A stretch of DNA of 64,000 nt, from contig CAJTWM010000004.1 in NCBI GenBank assembly GCA_910579805.1, forward strand, positions 62,001-126,000, in the 5' to 3' direction. Positions 27,750 through 35,768 of this stretch are shown here, one piece after another. The position numbers and the translations under genes are program-made. The notes beneath the pieces are model-generated. The model had not been told where the DNA came from, did no database searches, and saw only the letters and a program-made list of their open reading frames with translations. Each line of letters begins with the position of its first letter. The first letter of the stretch is position 1. Source of the stretch: an uncultured Lachnospiraceae bacterium (GTDB lineage Bacteria; Bacillota; Clostridia; Lachnospirales; Lachnospiraceae).

Positions 27750-28355
27750 GTGAAAAAAAGGGGAAGAATTTCCGTCTTGCTTTTTGTCTGCCTTATCGCG
27801 GCCACGGTCCTGATAATTACAGTTGCTGCAATGGTATCCGGCGGAAGAACGGAAAGAAGACGGGAGCTGGAACAGATCAGGCGGGAAGTAGAGAGGCAGA
27901 TCAAAAGCAACATGGAAAGGGCAGTGAAGGAAGGGAATTTCAGTCATTATTTAGAACCGCATGAAGTATCTTTTGCCGTAAAAGAGGTATATAGGGAGGA
28001 TGTTCTGCGCTATGCCGTTAAAATCGTTTTTACGATAAAGACAGATAAAAAATTAGACGATGCGCAGAGAAGAGAAACGGCGGAGGATATGGAGAAGCTA
28101 TGCGAGGGGTTTAAGACGGTTCAGGGAAAATATGTTACGGTATATCCGCAAAGAGGAAAAAGGGGGATGGTATTCGTTATTAACGGACAGGTATTCGGTG
28201 GGAAGAGGATTACAAATTATGGCCGCCCGCCGAAAGGCCTTAAAGTTCGAAGTGAAAAAAATTTCCGGAGCGGAGAAGAAAAAAAGCGTGCGGCGGATAA
28301 GCAGAGACAGGTGAGGATAAAAAAGAGGCAGTGTATCAGAGTCATTTTTTTATAA
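27750..28355 (+). CDS. Hypothetical single-TM protein
   Basis: A 201-residue protein starting at GTG with GGAAGGA upstream. Residues 8-28 are a TM segment or signal anchor (LLFVCLIAATVLIITVAAMV), followed by a Glu/Arg-rich coiled coil (RREVERQIKSNMERA), then a folded region with HEVSFAVKEVYREDVLRYAV and YVTVYPQRGKRGMVFVINGQ, ending in a very basic tail. No family recognised. It lies in a spacious, AT-rich setting. Confidence 0.55.
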   Translation: MKKRGRISVLLFVCLIAATVLIITVAAMVSGGRTERRRELEQIRREVERQIKSNMERAVKEGNFSHYLEPHEVSFAVKEVYREDVLRYAVKIVFTIKTDKKLDDAQRRETAEDMEKLCEGFKTVQGKYVTVYPQRGKRGMVFVINGQVFGGKRITNYGRPPKGLKVRSEKNFRSGEEKKRAADKQRQVRIKKRQCIRVIFL

Positions 28356-28501
28356 AAACCGGATTACACATATTTTAAGGTATATGGAGGTTGTAATTTT
28401 GGAAAAATCAGATTGTGAGCCTGTGCACGATGGGATATAATAATAGTAATTTAATAATGAGATGGCAAAAGAAAAGACAGTCAAAAAAAGGCGGTGATTA
28501 G

Positions 28502-29359
28502 GTGGCTGGAGAAGAAATACGGCAGGATAACAGGACTGTAGAGCAGATTGTCGATGGTATGAGTTTATTCGATGATGATCTAATGTCTATGGTGTTTGAT
28601 AGTAATATAGAGGCAACGGAGCTTTTATTAAGGATTATACTGAAACATGACGATATTCAAGTCGTAAGCGTTGTGGGGCAGAGAGAATTGCAGAGTCCTG
28701 TGGTTGGCGGACGGGACATCCGCTTAGACATTCTGGCAAAGGGCAGTACGGGAAAACAGTATAATGTGGAGGTGCAGCAAAAACCGGAAGGGGCGCACAT
28801 ACGCCGCGCAAGATTTAATAGCAGTATGATGGATTCCCGGATGCTGAAAGCAGGGCAGGAGTTTTCGGAGTTACAGGATTCGTATATGGTGTTTATCACC
28901 CGGACGGATATTTTTGGATACGGGATACCGATTTATACAATTAATCGGCATTTTGAGGAAACGGATGAGTTGTTTGATGATGGTTCTCATATTGTGTATG
29001 TGAATGGAAACTATAAGGGAGACGATACGATCGGCAGATTAATGCATAACTTTGGCTGTAAAGAAGCGAAGGACATATATTATCCTGTACTGGCTAAAGG
29101 GGTAAGGCATTTTAAGGAAGAAGGAGGTAGAGAAAGAATGTGTGAAGCGGTTGAGCAATATGCGAAAGACTATGCAGAGAAGTATGCGAAAGACTATGCA
29201 GAGAAGTATGCGGAACAAAAGGCGGAAAATGTAAGACTGAACAGTCTGTTGGAGTCTATAAGAAATCTTATGGCAAATATGAAGCTGGGGGCAGAACAGG
29301 CGATGAATGTGCTTGGAGTGAATGACAGAGACAGGGAGATATTACAGAAAAGATTATAA
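28502..29359 (+). CDS. PD-(D/E)XK nuclease family transposase / Rpn-like nuclease
   Basis: A 285-residue protein starting GTG. DLMSMVFDSNIEATELLLRI and VGGRDIRLDILAKGSTGKQY NVEVQQK (split at residue 83) supply the catalytic D...ExQ of the PD-(D/E)XK fold, as in the Rpn family and PDDEXK_2 proteins of Firmicutes. IFGYGIPIYTINRHFEE and the following ILYLDG-like IVYVNGNYKGDD match too. The C-terminus has a tandem 24-nt repeat (8 residues YAKDYAEK twice, then YAEQ; 29159-29221), forming a coiled coil. Such genes are abundant, mobile and often remnants; it appears intact here. Confidence 0.8.
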   Translation: MAGEEIRQDNRTVEQIVDGMSLFDDDLMSMVFDSNIEATELLLRIILKHDDIQVVSVVGQRELQSPVVGGRDIRLDILAKGSTGKQYNVEVQQKPEGAHIRRARFNSSMMDSRMLKAGQEFSELQDSYMVFITRTDIFGYGIPIYTINRHFEETDELFDDGSHIVYVNGNYKGDDTIGRLMHNFGCKEAKDIYYPVLAKGVRHFKEEGGRERMCEAVEQYAKDYAEKYAKDYAEKYAEQKAENVRLNSLLESIRNLMANMKLGAEQAMNVLGVNDRDREILQKRL

Positions 29360-29486
29360 AGCTATTAGATATAGTTGATATGGGAGGTAAGGAGTATTCT
29401 GAAGTGATGGAATACTCCTTATTTCAAAAGTTATTTCCATTTGTATTGGAGATGAACGGTATGGAAAAGCGGTTCGGGCAGCAGTA

Positions 29487-29756
29487 GGGGAAACCATAGA
29501 GCCAAAGGCGGCTTTACCCCTCTTTTTCGTTCGGAGGGTTCAAGTAGCCCTCCAGACGAAAGAAAGGAGGGTGATTCAATGTTACATACTCCGATCTGAT
29601 TCAGACTGGAATATTCATTGTTGCCCTTGTTGGTTTGTGCTATACAATCTTCAAGGGAAAAAAGAAATAGCCGCCACTACTTCATAGTGACGGCTGACCT
29701 CATATGAGGTTTTAGTTTAGTTGTTTGAGGGGCAGAGCCGCTTCTATGGTTCTCCC
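29487..29756 (+). repeat. Imperfect inverted repeat framing the holin-like toxin remnant
   Basis: GGGGAAACCATAGA (29487-29500) and GGCGGCTTTACCCC (29507-29520) are complementary, with a few mismatches, to TCTATGGTTCTCCC (29743-29756) and GGGGCAGAGCCGC (29729-29741). The RNA ends could pair, as in type I toxin messages. Inside are a hairpin at 29519-29560 (GGAGGG/CCCTCC), another at 29669-29695 (AGCCG..CGGCT) and a palindrome ACCTCATATGAGGT at 29697-29710 followed by TTTT. Confidence 0.55.
29579..29670 (+). pseudogene. Holin-like type I toxin remnant with broken start
   Basis: The frame from 29584 reads TYSDLIQTGIFIVALVGLCY then TIFKGKKK and stop: a short TM peptide with a lysine tail, like the putative holin-like toxins (Hol_Tox). 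The family normally starts M-V-T-Y-S-D. Here the ATG at 29579-29581 is followed by TTACATAC, which looks like ATGGTTACATAC with one G lost, so the ATG is out of frame. An in-frame TGA precedes the body at 29572-29574. SD AAAGGAGG is still present. It is probably dead unless the sequence has a base error. Confidence 0.55.
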
Positions 29757-29799
29757 TTTTCTATAATATAGCATATCTGGCAAAGAGGTTCAAAGTTTT

Positions 29800-29910
29800 T
29801 TTATATCTCTTCTTTTGTACGCGAGTATCACAATGAATGTATATAATCACAGCAGCTTTGAGAGAACCGAAAAGGAAGTACAGAGAGTCAATAATGTAAT
29901 CAATTTCTAA
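29800..29910 (+). pseudogene. Remnant of a tyrosine recombinase C-terminus
   Basis: The frame ending at the TAA 29908-29910 reads ASITMNVYNHSSFERTEKEV then QRVNNVINF. This resembles the end of phage or conjugative-element integrases (GHxSIxxTMxVYxH, with the catalytic tyrosine in VYNH, then a helical tail). The upstream HxxR and core residues are missing. A hairpin CCACCG/CGGTGG followed by GTTTTG (29919-29947) follows as a terminator. With the toxin remnant next door, this suggests a decayed mobile element. Confidence 0.45.
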
Positions 29911-30058
29911 GCAGGCAACCACCGTCGGCAATATCAGCGGTGGGTTTTGTATGTCAGAAGAAAAAATATGTCAATCGTATGTCAAAATGGGTAAATTAGA
30001 AATAGATATCCATTAGAAACCGTACAAAATTAGCACTTCACAAAATTTTCACACAATT

Positions 30059-30101
30059 TTAGCACTCATATATTGACAGTGCTAACAATAAGTGTTATAT
30101 T
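30059..30101 (+). promoter_or_regulatory. CIRCE operator overlapping the hsp20 promoter
   Basis: TTAGCACTC (30059-30067), 9-nt spacer, CAGTGCTAA (30077-30085) is the HrcA-binding CIRCE dyad with one mismatch in the right arm (C for G). TTGACA (30073-30078), 17-nt spacer and TATATT (30096-30101) form a consensus promoter whose -35 box lies inside the dyad, so HrcA would block it. An extra half site TTAGCACTT is at 30030-30038. Confidence 0.9.
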
Positions 30102-30221
30102 ACGGATAGAACAAAAGAAAAGAACCGAAAAGATTCCAATCCGTAGTTCTGGAACTTTAGTATTTCATATAAGTAGAGGCGGCTGGAGGTGTGCCGTAGT
30201 TTAAGAATGGAGGAATAAGTT

Positions 30222-30671
30222 ATGATGATGCCTAGTATTTTTCATGAAAATTTATTTGACGAGTTATTTCGTTTACCGAATGTAGACGACTTCTTCGGTA
30301 AGGGAAACCTGTTATCAGGAAACGGAACAGCCGGTATGATGAAGACGGATGTAAAAGAAAAAGACAACGGATACGAAGTTGCAATCGATCTTCCGGGCTT
30401 TAAGAAGGAGGAAATCAACGCTAAATTGGAAGATGGTTATCTGACAGTCAGCGCGCAAAAGGACGTGAACAACGAGGAAAAAGGTGAAGACGGAAAATAT
30501 ATCCGGAGAGAAAGATATACCGGCCAGTGCAGGCGGAGCTTTTATGTAGGTACGGCAGTAGAGGACGAGGATATTAAGGCGAAGTTTGAGGACGGTATCC
30601 TGAGGCTTGAAATTCCCAAGAAGGATGTAAAAGAAGTAGAACAGAGAAAATATATTGCAATTGAAGGATAG
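30222..30671 (+). CDS. hsp20: Hsp20/alpha-crystallin small heat-shock protein
   Basis: A 149-residue chaperone: N-terminal arm with FDELFRLPNVDDFFG, alpha-crystallin domain from about residue 45 (MKTDVKEKDNGYEVAIDLPG, FKKEEINAKLEDGYLTVSA), then DIKAKFEDGILRLEIPKKD with the conserved A/G-x-x-x-x-G-x-L motif. It holds unfolding proteins in the cytosol under stress. CIRCE control and a long 5' leader (about 110 nt) fit heat induction. SD GGAGGAATAAG precedes the first of three consecutive ATG codons. Confidence 0.93.
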   Translation: MMMPSIFHENLFDELFRLPNVDDFFGKGNLLSGNGTAGMMKTDVKEKDNGYEVAIDLPGFKKEEINAKLEDGYLTVSAQKDVNNEEKGEDGKYIRRERYTGQCRRSFYVGTAVEDEDIKAKFEDGILRLEIPKKDVKEVEQRKYIAIEG

Positions 30672-30725
30672 CTTGTGAGGCAATTGTTTATTTGCGATTG
30701 CATTTTGGAGTAGCATAAGTTATGA

Positions 30726-30776
30726 AATACCCGTAATCAAGTGCGTTTGACACACCGGATCTACGGGTATTTTTTC
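30726..30776 (+). terminator. Terminator after hsp20
   Basis: AATACCCGTA (30726-30735) pairs with TACGGGTATT (30762-30771), 26-nt loop, then TTTTT. Confidence 0.75.
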
Positions 30777-30874
30777 TTGCAAATTTCGTTTAAAATGTCA
30801 TAATAATACCATATTTGCCATTACAGTTAAAAGTTTTAATAAACACAATAGATTGTGTAAGGATGGAGAACATT

Positions 30875-32113
30875 ATGAAAAGAATCGTTATGTTTATCAA
30901 CGGGATCGAAACGCAAGGTTATTTTTCCATGCGGCTTGGAAAGCATTTTCAAAAAATGGGATACGATGTGTTTTACTATGATTATTGGGAGGAGGAAAGA
31001 AGCTTCCGGGACTTAAAAAGGTTTGTCAGGCACGGCGATACGGTGATGATCACATTTAACTTTCACGGCTTGGAAGAAGGAGAAGTATTTTATAAAGAGG
31101 ACGGCAGTATTTATTGGGAGGAGGAAGATATTCCCTGCTTTAATATTGTATTGGATCATCCGCTGTATTATCATAAGATGCTTAAAAGGCTGCCGGAGAA
31201 GTATTATCAGATCAGTATAGACCGTTATCATAAAATTTATATGGAAAAATATTGGTCAGGAGTCGCTTTAGGGCCGTTTTTACCGCTGGCGGGAACGGCG
31301 CTGGTTGAAAAAGAAAGCTTGATACCGATAAAGGAACGTCCGATAGATTTGATTATAACAGGGAATTATGCGCCGCCCGAGACTTTTCGGAAATATATTG
31401 AAAGGATTGATGAAGAATATACAAGATTTTATATGGGCATGATTGAGGATCTAAAATGCCATTCGGAAAAAACAATAGAGCAGGTGGCGGAAAGCCATTT
31501 GTACAGGGAGATTCCGAATGCGACAAAAGAAGAAATAAGGGAAACAATAGGGAATCTAAGTTTTATCGATCTTTATGTGCGCTTTTGGCTGCGGGGGGAA
31601 ACGATCAGGCAGCTTGCCGAAAACGGATTCAGAGTACATACCTGCGGAAAAGGATGGGATCTGCTGGAATGCAGCCGGCATGAAAATATTATTGAGCATG
31701 GCAGCATGAATTCCGAAGAATGCCTCAAAATGCTTGGAAAGAGCAAAGTTTCCGTTAATGTTATGCCGTGGTTTAAGGACGGAGCCCACGATAGGATCTT
31801 TAATTCCCAATTGAACGGCGCAGTGTGCCTCAGCGACGACAGCCTGTATCTGCGGGAAATTTTTAGGGACGGTAAGGATATTTTGTTTTTCCGCCAAGAG
31901 GAAACCGAAAATATTCCCATGATGACAGAACAACTGTTTAAGCATCAGGATATAATGGAAGGGATTGCAGAGGAAGGATACCGCACGGCCCAAAACGGCC
32001 ATACATGGGAAGACTATGCGGAACGCCTTATGGAATATGTGGAAGATACATCAGGGACTGATACCACTATATGGAGAGGTTATGAACCGTTTACAAAAAA
32101 ATTGCGTATTTAA
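30875..32113 (+). CDS. Glycosyltransferase (CgeB / GT1-like family)
   Basis: A 412-residue cytosolic protein. The C-terminal half looks like the Glyco_trans_1_2 domain of CgeB-like proteins: VHTCGKGWDL, HGSMNSEECLKMLGKSKVSV, NVMPWFKDGAHDRIFNSQLN, then LREIFRDGKDILFF and ENGHTW-like AQNGHTWEDYAERL. The N-terminal half begins VMFINGIETQGYFSMRLGKH and is Rossmann-like. Relatives modify cell-surface or spore-coat glycans; the acceptor is unknown. ATG 30875 has GGAG 6 nt upstream. It ends in a GC-rich hairpin at 32143-32163. Confidence 0.75.
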   Translation: MKRIVMFINGIETQGYFSMRLGKHFQKMGYDVFYYDYWEEERSFRDLKRFVRHGDTVMITFNFHGLEEGEVFYKEDGSIYWEEEDIPCFNIVLDHPLYYHKMLKRLPEKYYQISIDRYHKIYMEKYWSGVALGPFLPLAGTALVEKESLIPIKERPIDLIITGNYAPPETFRKYIERIDEEYTRFYMGMIEDLKCHSEKTIEQVAESHLYREIPNATKEEIRETIGNLSFIDLYVRFWLRGETIRQLAENGFRVHTCGKGWDLLECSRHENIIEHGSMNSEECLKMLGKSKVSVNVMPWFKDGAHDRIFNSQLNGAVCLSDDSLYLREIFRDGKDILFFRQEETENIPMMTEQLFKHQDIMEGIAEEGYRTAQNGHTWEDYAERLMEYVEDTSGTDTTIWRGYEPFTKKLRI

Positions 32114-32142
32114 CATAGATGTGCTAAGATACACTTACTCGC

Positions 32143-32170
32143 TGCCCGGCAAAATGCCGGGCAAAGTATT
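32143..32170 (+). terminator. Hairpin after the glycosyltransferase gene
   Basis: TGCCCGGCA and TGCCGGGCA form a 9-bp perfect stem with an AAA loop (32143-32163); the tail AAGTATTCTT is only weakly T-rich. Confidence 0.55.
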
Positions 32171-32297
32171 CTTATAACTTCATAAAATACCTATCTCTCT
32201 GCTTTTGGCGGATACAGAAAGGCAAAAGCAGACCGACTTGGCAAGATATTGGAGTTTCCAAGGATTCTCAAAATATTACTACCAGGAGGAAGCAAGC

Positions 32298-33086
32298 ATG
32301 ATTGAAATGTCTCATGTAAGCAAGACTTACAAAGTCTTTAAACGTGACGCCGGAGCAGTTTCGGCGTTGAAGAGCATATTCCACAGGGAATATGAACAGG
32401 TACATGCACTAAGGGACGTATCTTTTACCATTCAGGACGGGGAAATGGTAGGCTATATCGGGCCAAACGGCGCCGGTAAAAGCTCTACGATCAAGATTCT
32501 GAGCGGTATTCTTACACCGGATGAGGGGACTTGCATTATTAACGGATTAAACCCATGGAAAGACCGCATCCGTCATGTAAAAGAAATAGGAGTCGTATTC
32601 GGACAGCGCAGCCAGCTTTGGTGGGATGTTCCGGTTATCGATTCTTATGAACTTCTTCGGGATATTTACCGTATTCCACAAGTAACTTATCAACAGAATA
32701 AAGAAGAACTTACAGAGCTGCTTTCTTTGGAGGAGCTTTTAAAAACGCCGGCAAGGCAGCTTTCTTTAGGGCAGCGTATGCGGTGCGAGATTGCCGCGTC
32801 TCTTTTGCACAGTCCTAAAATTCTGTTTTTGGACGAACCTACCATTGGGCTGGACGCCGTATCCAAACTTGCCGTGAGAGACTTTATTTTAAAACATAAT
32901 AAAACGCATAAGACGACGGTGATACTGACGACCCACGATATGCAGGATATTGAAGCTCTTACGGAACGGATCATACTGATTGGGAAGGGGCGTATTTTGC
33001 TGGACGGTACGGCGGAGGATATTAAAGACGGCAATGAAAATATGGATGAAGCGCTGGCGGCATTATACCGTAAGCTGGAAATATAG
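32298..33086 (+). CDS. ABC-2 type exporter ATP-binding protein
   Basis: A 262-residue ATPase: Walker A GPNGAGKSSTIKIL, FGQRSQLWWDVPVIDSYELL, signature LSLGQRMRCEIAASLL, Walker B ILFLDEPTIGLDAVSK and TTHDMQDIEALTERI. The QRSQLWWD stretch is typical of the NatA-like ATPases that pair with DUF990-type permeases. SD AGGAGG precedes ATG 32298; upstream in-frame ATG 32205 is not supported. It works with the two permeases at 33187 and 33992. The substrate is unknown. Confidence 0.9.
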   Translation: MIEMSHVSKTYKVFKRDAGAVSALKSIFHREYEQVHALRDVSFTIQDGEMVGYIGPNGAGKSSTIKILSGILTPDEGTCIINGLNPWKDRIRHVKEIGVVFGQRSQLWWDVPVIDSYELLRDIYRIPQVTYQQNKEELTELLSLEELLKTPARQLSLGQRMRCEIAASLLHSPKILFLDEPTIGLDAVSKLAVRDFILKHNKTHKTTVILTTHDMQDIEALTERIILIGKGRILLDGTAEDIKDGNENMDEALAALYRKLEI

Positions 33087-33089
33087 GGG

Positions 33090-33186
33090 AACGCCTGCTG
33101 AAGCAGGCAGATAGGAGCTAACGTGAAATTAGAAATTTCACGATCCTGATTTATACGCCTGCTGAAGCAGGCAGATAGGAGTTAAC
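33090..33186 (+). repeat. Dispersed repeat, copy 2, with duplicated SD-bearing unit
   Basis: The unit ACGCCTGCTGAAGCAGGCAG followed by ATAGGAG and C/T-TAAC occurs twice (33091-33122 and 33155-33186). Between them lies GTGAAATTAGAAATTTCAC with CGATCCTGATTTAT. The second unit supplies the ribosome site (TAGGAG) of the next gene. Related fragments lie at 14708-14737 and 49503-49522. Confidence 0.7.
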
Positions 33187-33990
33187 ATGAGAAAATATGT
33201 TTCTTTTTTTAAGCTGCGTTTTGTGATGGGACTGCAGTACCGGAGCGCGGCGCTGGCGGGGATTGCCACGCAGATTTTTTGGGGAATGATGGAAATTTTG
33301 ATGTTCCGGGCGTTTTATGAGGCGGACGCGGCAGCGTTTCCTATGACCCTGCAGGCGACCTGTTCTTATGTATGGATGCAGCAGGCATTCCTGACCTTGT
33401 TCATGGCATGGATGATGGAGGGGGAAATTTTTGAGGCGATCGTGAACGGAAATATTTCTTATGAACTGTGCCGCCCCATTGACATTTATGATATGTGGTT
33501 TGCAAGAAGTATGGCAAACCGATTTTCCAAAGCGCTTCTGCGGTGTGTTCCGGTGCTTCTTATCAGCGTGCTTGTCAGAGAGCCCTATGGCATGGCGGCA
33601 CCGGTCAGCGCGCAAGCCTTTTTTTTATTTTGGATAACGTTATTTTTAGGCGCGTTTGTTACGATCGCATTTTGTATGTTGGTATACATTTGCTGCTTTT
33701 TTACCGTATCTTCTGTCGGAGTACGCATGGTGGCGGTATCTGTGGTGGAATTTTTTCAGGGCGGGGTGATTCCCATTCCCTTTTTTCCCGAAAAGATCCG
33801 CGAGATTGTAGAACTTTTGCCTTTTGCGGCAATGCAGAATGTATCGTTCCGCGTTTATAGCGGGGATTTGGCGGGAAAGGCACTGGAAAAGGCGGTTTTT
33901 TTACAAGTATTTTGGCTGATCGTGCTGATTGCGGCAGGTAAGGGATTGAACAGGATCGCGATGAAAAAGATTGTGGTGCAGGGAGGATGA
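33187..33990 (+). CDS. ABC-2 type permease (DUF990-like), first subunit
   Basis: A 267-residue membrane protein with about six TM helices. The start MRKYVSFFKLRFVMGLQYRS, the EIFEAIVNGNISYELCRPID segment and FFQGGVIPIPFFPEKIREIV are characteristic of the ABC2_membrane_6/DUF990 family. It should form the membrane channel with the following permease, driven by the ATPase at 32298. Its SD lies in the repeat copy just upstream. Confidence 0.85.
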   Translation: MRKYVSFFKLRFVMGLQYRSAALAGIATQIFWGMMEILMFRAFYEADAAAFPMTLQATCSYVWMQQAFLTLFMAWMMEGEIFEAIVNGNISYELCRPIDIYDMWFARSMANRFSKALLRCVPVLLISVLVREPYGMAAPVSAQAFFLFWITLFLGAFVTIAFCMLVYICCFFTVSSVGVRMVAVSVVEFFQGGVIPIPFFPEKIREIVELLPFAAMQNVSFRVYSGDLAGKALEKAVFLQVFWLIVLIAAGKGLNRIAMKKIVVQGG

Positions 33991-33991
33991 G

Positions 33992-34765
33992 ATGGTACTT
34001 TATATACATTATTTTAAGATTCAGTTTAAGAGCGCCATGCAATATAAGGGATCTTTTGTTTTGACCTGTATTGGACAGTTTTTGGTATCTTTTAACGTAT
34101 TTCTAGGCGTTTATTTTATGTTCCGGCGTTTTCACACCGTCAACGGATATACATACGGCGATATTCTGCTCTGCTTTGGGATCACGCTGATGGAATTTTC
34201 GCTTGCCGAGGCGTTTGCAAGGGGCTTTGACTCTTTTTCCTCTATACTTTCTAACGGAATGTTTGACAGGATCATGGTACGTCCGAGAAATGAAATCCTG
34301 CAGGTTTTGGGACAAAAGATCGAATTTACAAGGATAGGGAGAATGCTGCAGGCGGTCGTGATGTTTCTTTATGGAGTCGGAAAAAGCGGGGTGGAATGGG
34401 ATGCGCCGAAGGTTTTCGCGGTGATTTTCATGCTGCTTGGAGGAACGGCTCTGTTCAGCGGTATTTTCCTTATATACGCCGCGCTCTGTTTCTTTACGAC
34501 GGAGAGTTTGGAGTTTATGAATATCCTGACGCATGGAGCGAGGGAATATGGAAAATATCCGGTCAATATATATGGAAAGAAAGTTTTGTCTTTATGTACT
34601 TTTATGATTCCCTATGCGCTGGTGCAGTATTATCCGCTGCTCTATCTGTTGGACAGAGGGAATCTGTGGTACATTTTTTTGCCGGCAGGAGGTTTCCTGT
34701 TTCTGGTTCCCTGCTACGGACTATGGAGGCTGGGAATTTCACGCTATAAATCGATTGGTTCATAA
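33992..34765 (+). CDS. ABC-2 type permease (DUF990-like), second subunit
   Basis: A 257-residue membrane protein with about six TM helices: VLYIHYFKIQFKSAMQYKGS at the start, SNGMFDRIMVRPRNEILQVL in the loop and QYYPLLYLLDRG near the end, all typical of the second DUF990 subunit. ATG 33992 follows the upstream stop by 1 nt and has GGGAGG, so translation is coupled. Confidence 0.85.
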   Translation: MVLYIHYFKIQFKSAMQYKGSFVLTCIGQFLVSFNVFLGVYFMFRRFHTVNGYTYGDILLCFGITLMEFSLAEAFARGFDSFSSILSNGMFDRIMVRPRNEILQVLGQKIEFTRIGRMLQAVVMFLYGVGKSGVEWDAPKVFAVIFMLLGGTALFSGIFLIYAALCFFTTESLEFMNILTHGAREYGKYPVNIYGKKVLSLCTFMIPYALVQYYPLLYLLDRGNLWYIFLPAGGFLFLVPCYGLWRLGISRYKSIGS

Positions 34766-34934
34766 AAAGGGTATCCGGACGATAAAAAGGAAAATCCTAA
34801 CAAAATATTAAGAAAATATACAAAAGTAAAGCAAGATCATGTGGTAGGATGATGAAAGAAGATTATGGGTATTCTATAAACTGTAAAGGAACCGAAAGAG
34901 AAACAGGTGTGTGAAAGCACGGATAGGAGCGGAT

Positions 34935-35708
34935 ATGGGACGAAAGAGGGAAATGGGACTGGAAAAATGGGCGGAATGGTTTTGCTGGGCAGCAGGCGGG
35001 CTTTGCCTGCTATACTTTTTAATGATCGCATTGTTTGTAGGACTTTCGTCAAAGTTTAATTATGCGTGGTGCGCTTTGGGATTCCTGTTCCTGATCTGTG
35101 CACTTTTTTTGAAAAAGAGAAAAAAGCCTTTGCCGAAAGCAGTGAGAGGAGCCGTTTTGATTTTTATATTGATTGGAATCGTCATTTTTATAAATGTAGA
35201 AGGACTGATCCTATCGGGTTTTTTTGAGTCGGGGAAGGAAGAACTGGATTATATCATCGTACTGGGCGCACAGGTGAAGGAAAACGGGCCCAGCAGTATA
35301 TTGAAATCGAGACTGGATAAGGCGGTTGAATATTTGGAAAGCAATCCGGAAACGAAAGTAGTCGTGTCGGGCGGTCAGGGAAACGATGAACCGATGAGCG
35401 AAGCGGAAGGAATGAAAACTTATCTGGTTGGGAAGGGGATTGCACAGGAACGCATTTTTATGGAAAACCAATCCGTTAATACAAAACAAAATTTGAAGTT
35501 TAGCTCGGAATATATTAATATAGAAGAAGAGACCGTAGGGATCGTGACAAGTAATTTCCATATATACAGAAGCGTTAAGCTTGCCCAAAAGCAGGGGTAT
35601 GAAAACGTATGCGGAATTGCGGCCCATTCTAAGCCGGGCCTTCTGCCTGCCAATATGCTGCGGGAGTTTTGCAGCGTTGTCTATTATGCGGTTACGGGGG
35701 ATATATGA
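34935..35708 (+). CDS. YdcF/SanA-type DUF218 membrane protein
   Basis: A 257-residue protein with three N-terminal TM helices (within residues 10-105) and a DUF218 domain: DYIIVLGAQVKENGPSSILK, VVVSGGQGNDEPMSEAEGMK, NTKQNLKFSSEYI and VTSNFHIYRSVKLAQKQG. Relatives (ElyC, SanA, YdcF) are linked to cell envelope integrity. ATG 34935 has AGGAG 5 nt upstream, better than the GTG at 34911. Confidence 0.83.
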   Translation: MGRKREMGLEKWAEWFCWAAGGLCLLYFLMIALFVGLSSKFNYAWCALGFLFLICALFLKKRKKPLPKAVRGAVLIFILIGIVIFINVEGLILSGFFESGKEELDYIIVLGAQVKENGPSSILKSRLDKAVEYLESNPETKVVVSGGQGNDEPMSEAEGMKTYLVGKGIAQERIFMENQSVNTKQNLKFSSEYINIEEETVGIVTSNFHIYRSVKLAQKQGYENVCGIAAHSKPGLLPANMLREFCSVVYYAVTGDI

Positions 35709-35768
35709 TATACGGTCGGTGGAACTATCATAAAAGGTTTGTGCGGACATACACGGAAAGGGAGAGTT

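Noticed and set aside
28388..28440. Tiny ORF (18 codons) before the Rpn-like nuclease
   Set aside because: Too short to support, no neighbouring logic for a leader peptide.
29150..29225. CRISPR-like repeat
   Set aside because: Only two 24-nt units in direct tandem inside a coding region, with no spacers.
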